Shown in pieces: positions 5,891-5,905 of a stretch of 5,905 bases of DNA. The stretch is from Burkholderiaceae bacterium (GTDB taxonomy: Bacteria > Pseudomonadota > Gammaproteobacteria > Burkholderiales > Burkholderiaceae): NCBI GenBank assembly GCA_017997515.1, contig JAGOEY010000121.1, positions 1 to 5,905 on the forward strand, read 5' to 3'. The translations under genes were made by a program, and so were the position numbers. The notes beneath the pieces are model-generated. The model worked only from the letters and a program-made list of their open reading frames with translations. It was not told the DNA's origin and made no database searches. The first letter of the stretch is position 1, and each line of letters starts with the position of its first letter.

Positions 5891-5905
5891 AGTGAATACA
5901 CGAAG

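Noticed and set aside
1..5905. Search for insertion sequences, CRISPR arrays, tRNA or rRNA genes and toxin-antitoxin or phage genes
   Set aside because: No transposase motif, regularly spaced repeat, tRNA-like cloverleaf or rRNA signature was seen on either strand.

Overview
The window looks like chromosomal DNA from a GC-rich betaproteobacterium, most likely a member of the Comamonadaceae such as Comamonas, Delftia or Acidovorax. Three things point there: the strong G/C preference at third codon positions, the C-run/G-run intergenic palindrome near the right edge, and a PmdC-type protocatechuate 4,5-cleavage gene. The genus is an inference.

Layout. Positions 1-4688 hold five plus-strand genes in a tight array. 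In order they are the 3' part of a 4-hydroxybenzaldehyde-type aldehyde dehydrogenase (pchA-like), a small c-type cytochrome (pchC), a Tat-signal protein of unknown function (pchX position), the flavoprotein subunit of p-cresol (4-alkylphenol) methylhydroxylase (pchF), and an outer-membrane protein of the phenol-degradation MetA/SphA type. The first four match the order pchA-pchC-pchX-pchF known from Pseudomonas putida. Gaps are 43, 14 and 14 bp, then 88 bp before the outer-membrane gene; that last gap contains a strong hairpin. A 198-bp convergent intergenic region (4689-4886) carries a GC-rich REP-like palindrome and an AT-rich large hairpin that looks like a bidirectional terminator. On the minus strand, 4887-5840 encodes a LigC/PmdC-type 4-carboxy-2-hydroxymuconate-6-semialdehyde dehydrogenase. 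The last 65 bp hold its ribosome binding site and two tandem palindromes.

How the genes fit together (inference from known pathways). The outer-membrane protein may admit the aromatic substrate. PchF with PchC oxidises p-cresol or a related 4-alkylphenol in the periplasm, giving 4-hydroxybenzyl alcohol and then 4-hydroxybenzaldehyde. The aldehyde dehydrogenase makes 4-hydroxybenzoate. A 4-hydroxybenzoate hydroxylase, not in this window, would give protocatechuate. PmdC acts after 4,5-ring cleavage of protocatechuate, making 2-pyrone-4,6-dicarboxylate. The window therefore joins an upper alkylphenol module to a lower meta-cleavage module.

The most interesting point is that PchF has no visible export signal although its family works in the periplasm, while the uncharacterised neighbour PchX has a clear twin-arginine signal and could be its export escort. 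No wholly new gene system, mobile element, CRISPR array or RNA gene is evident.
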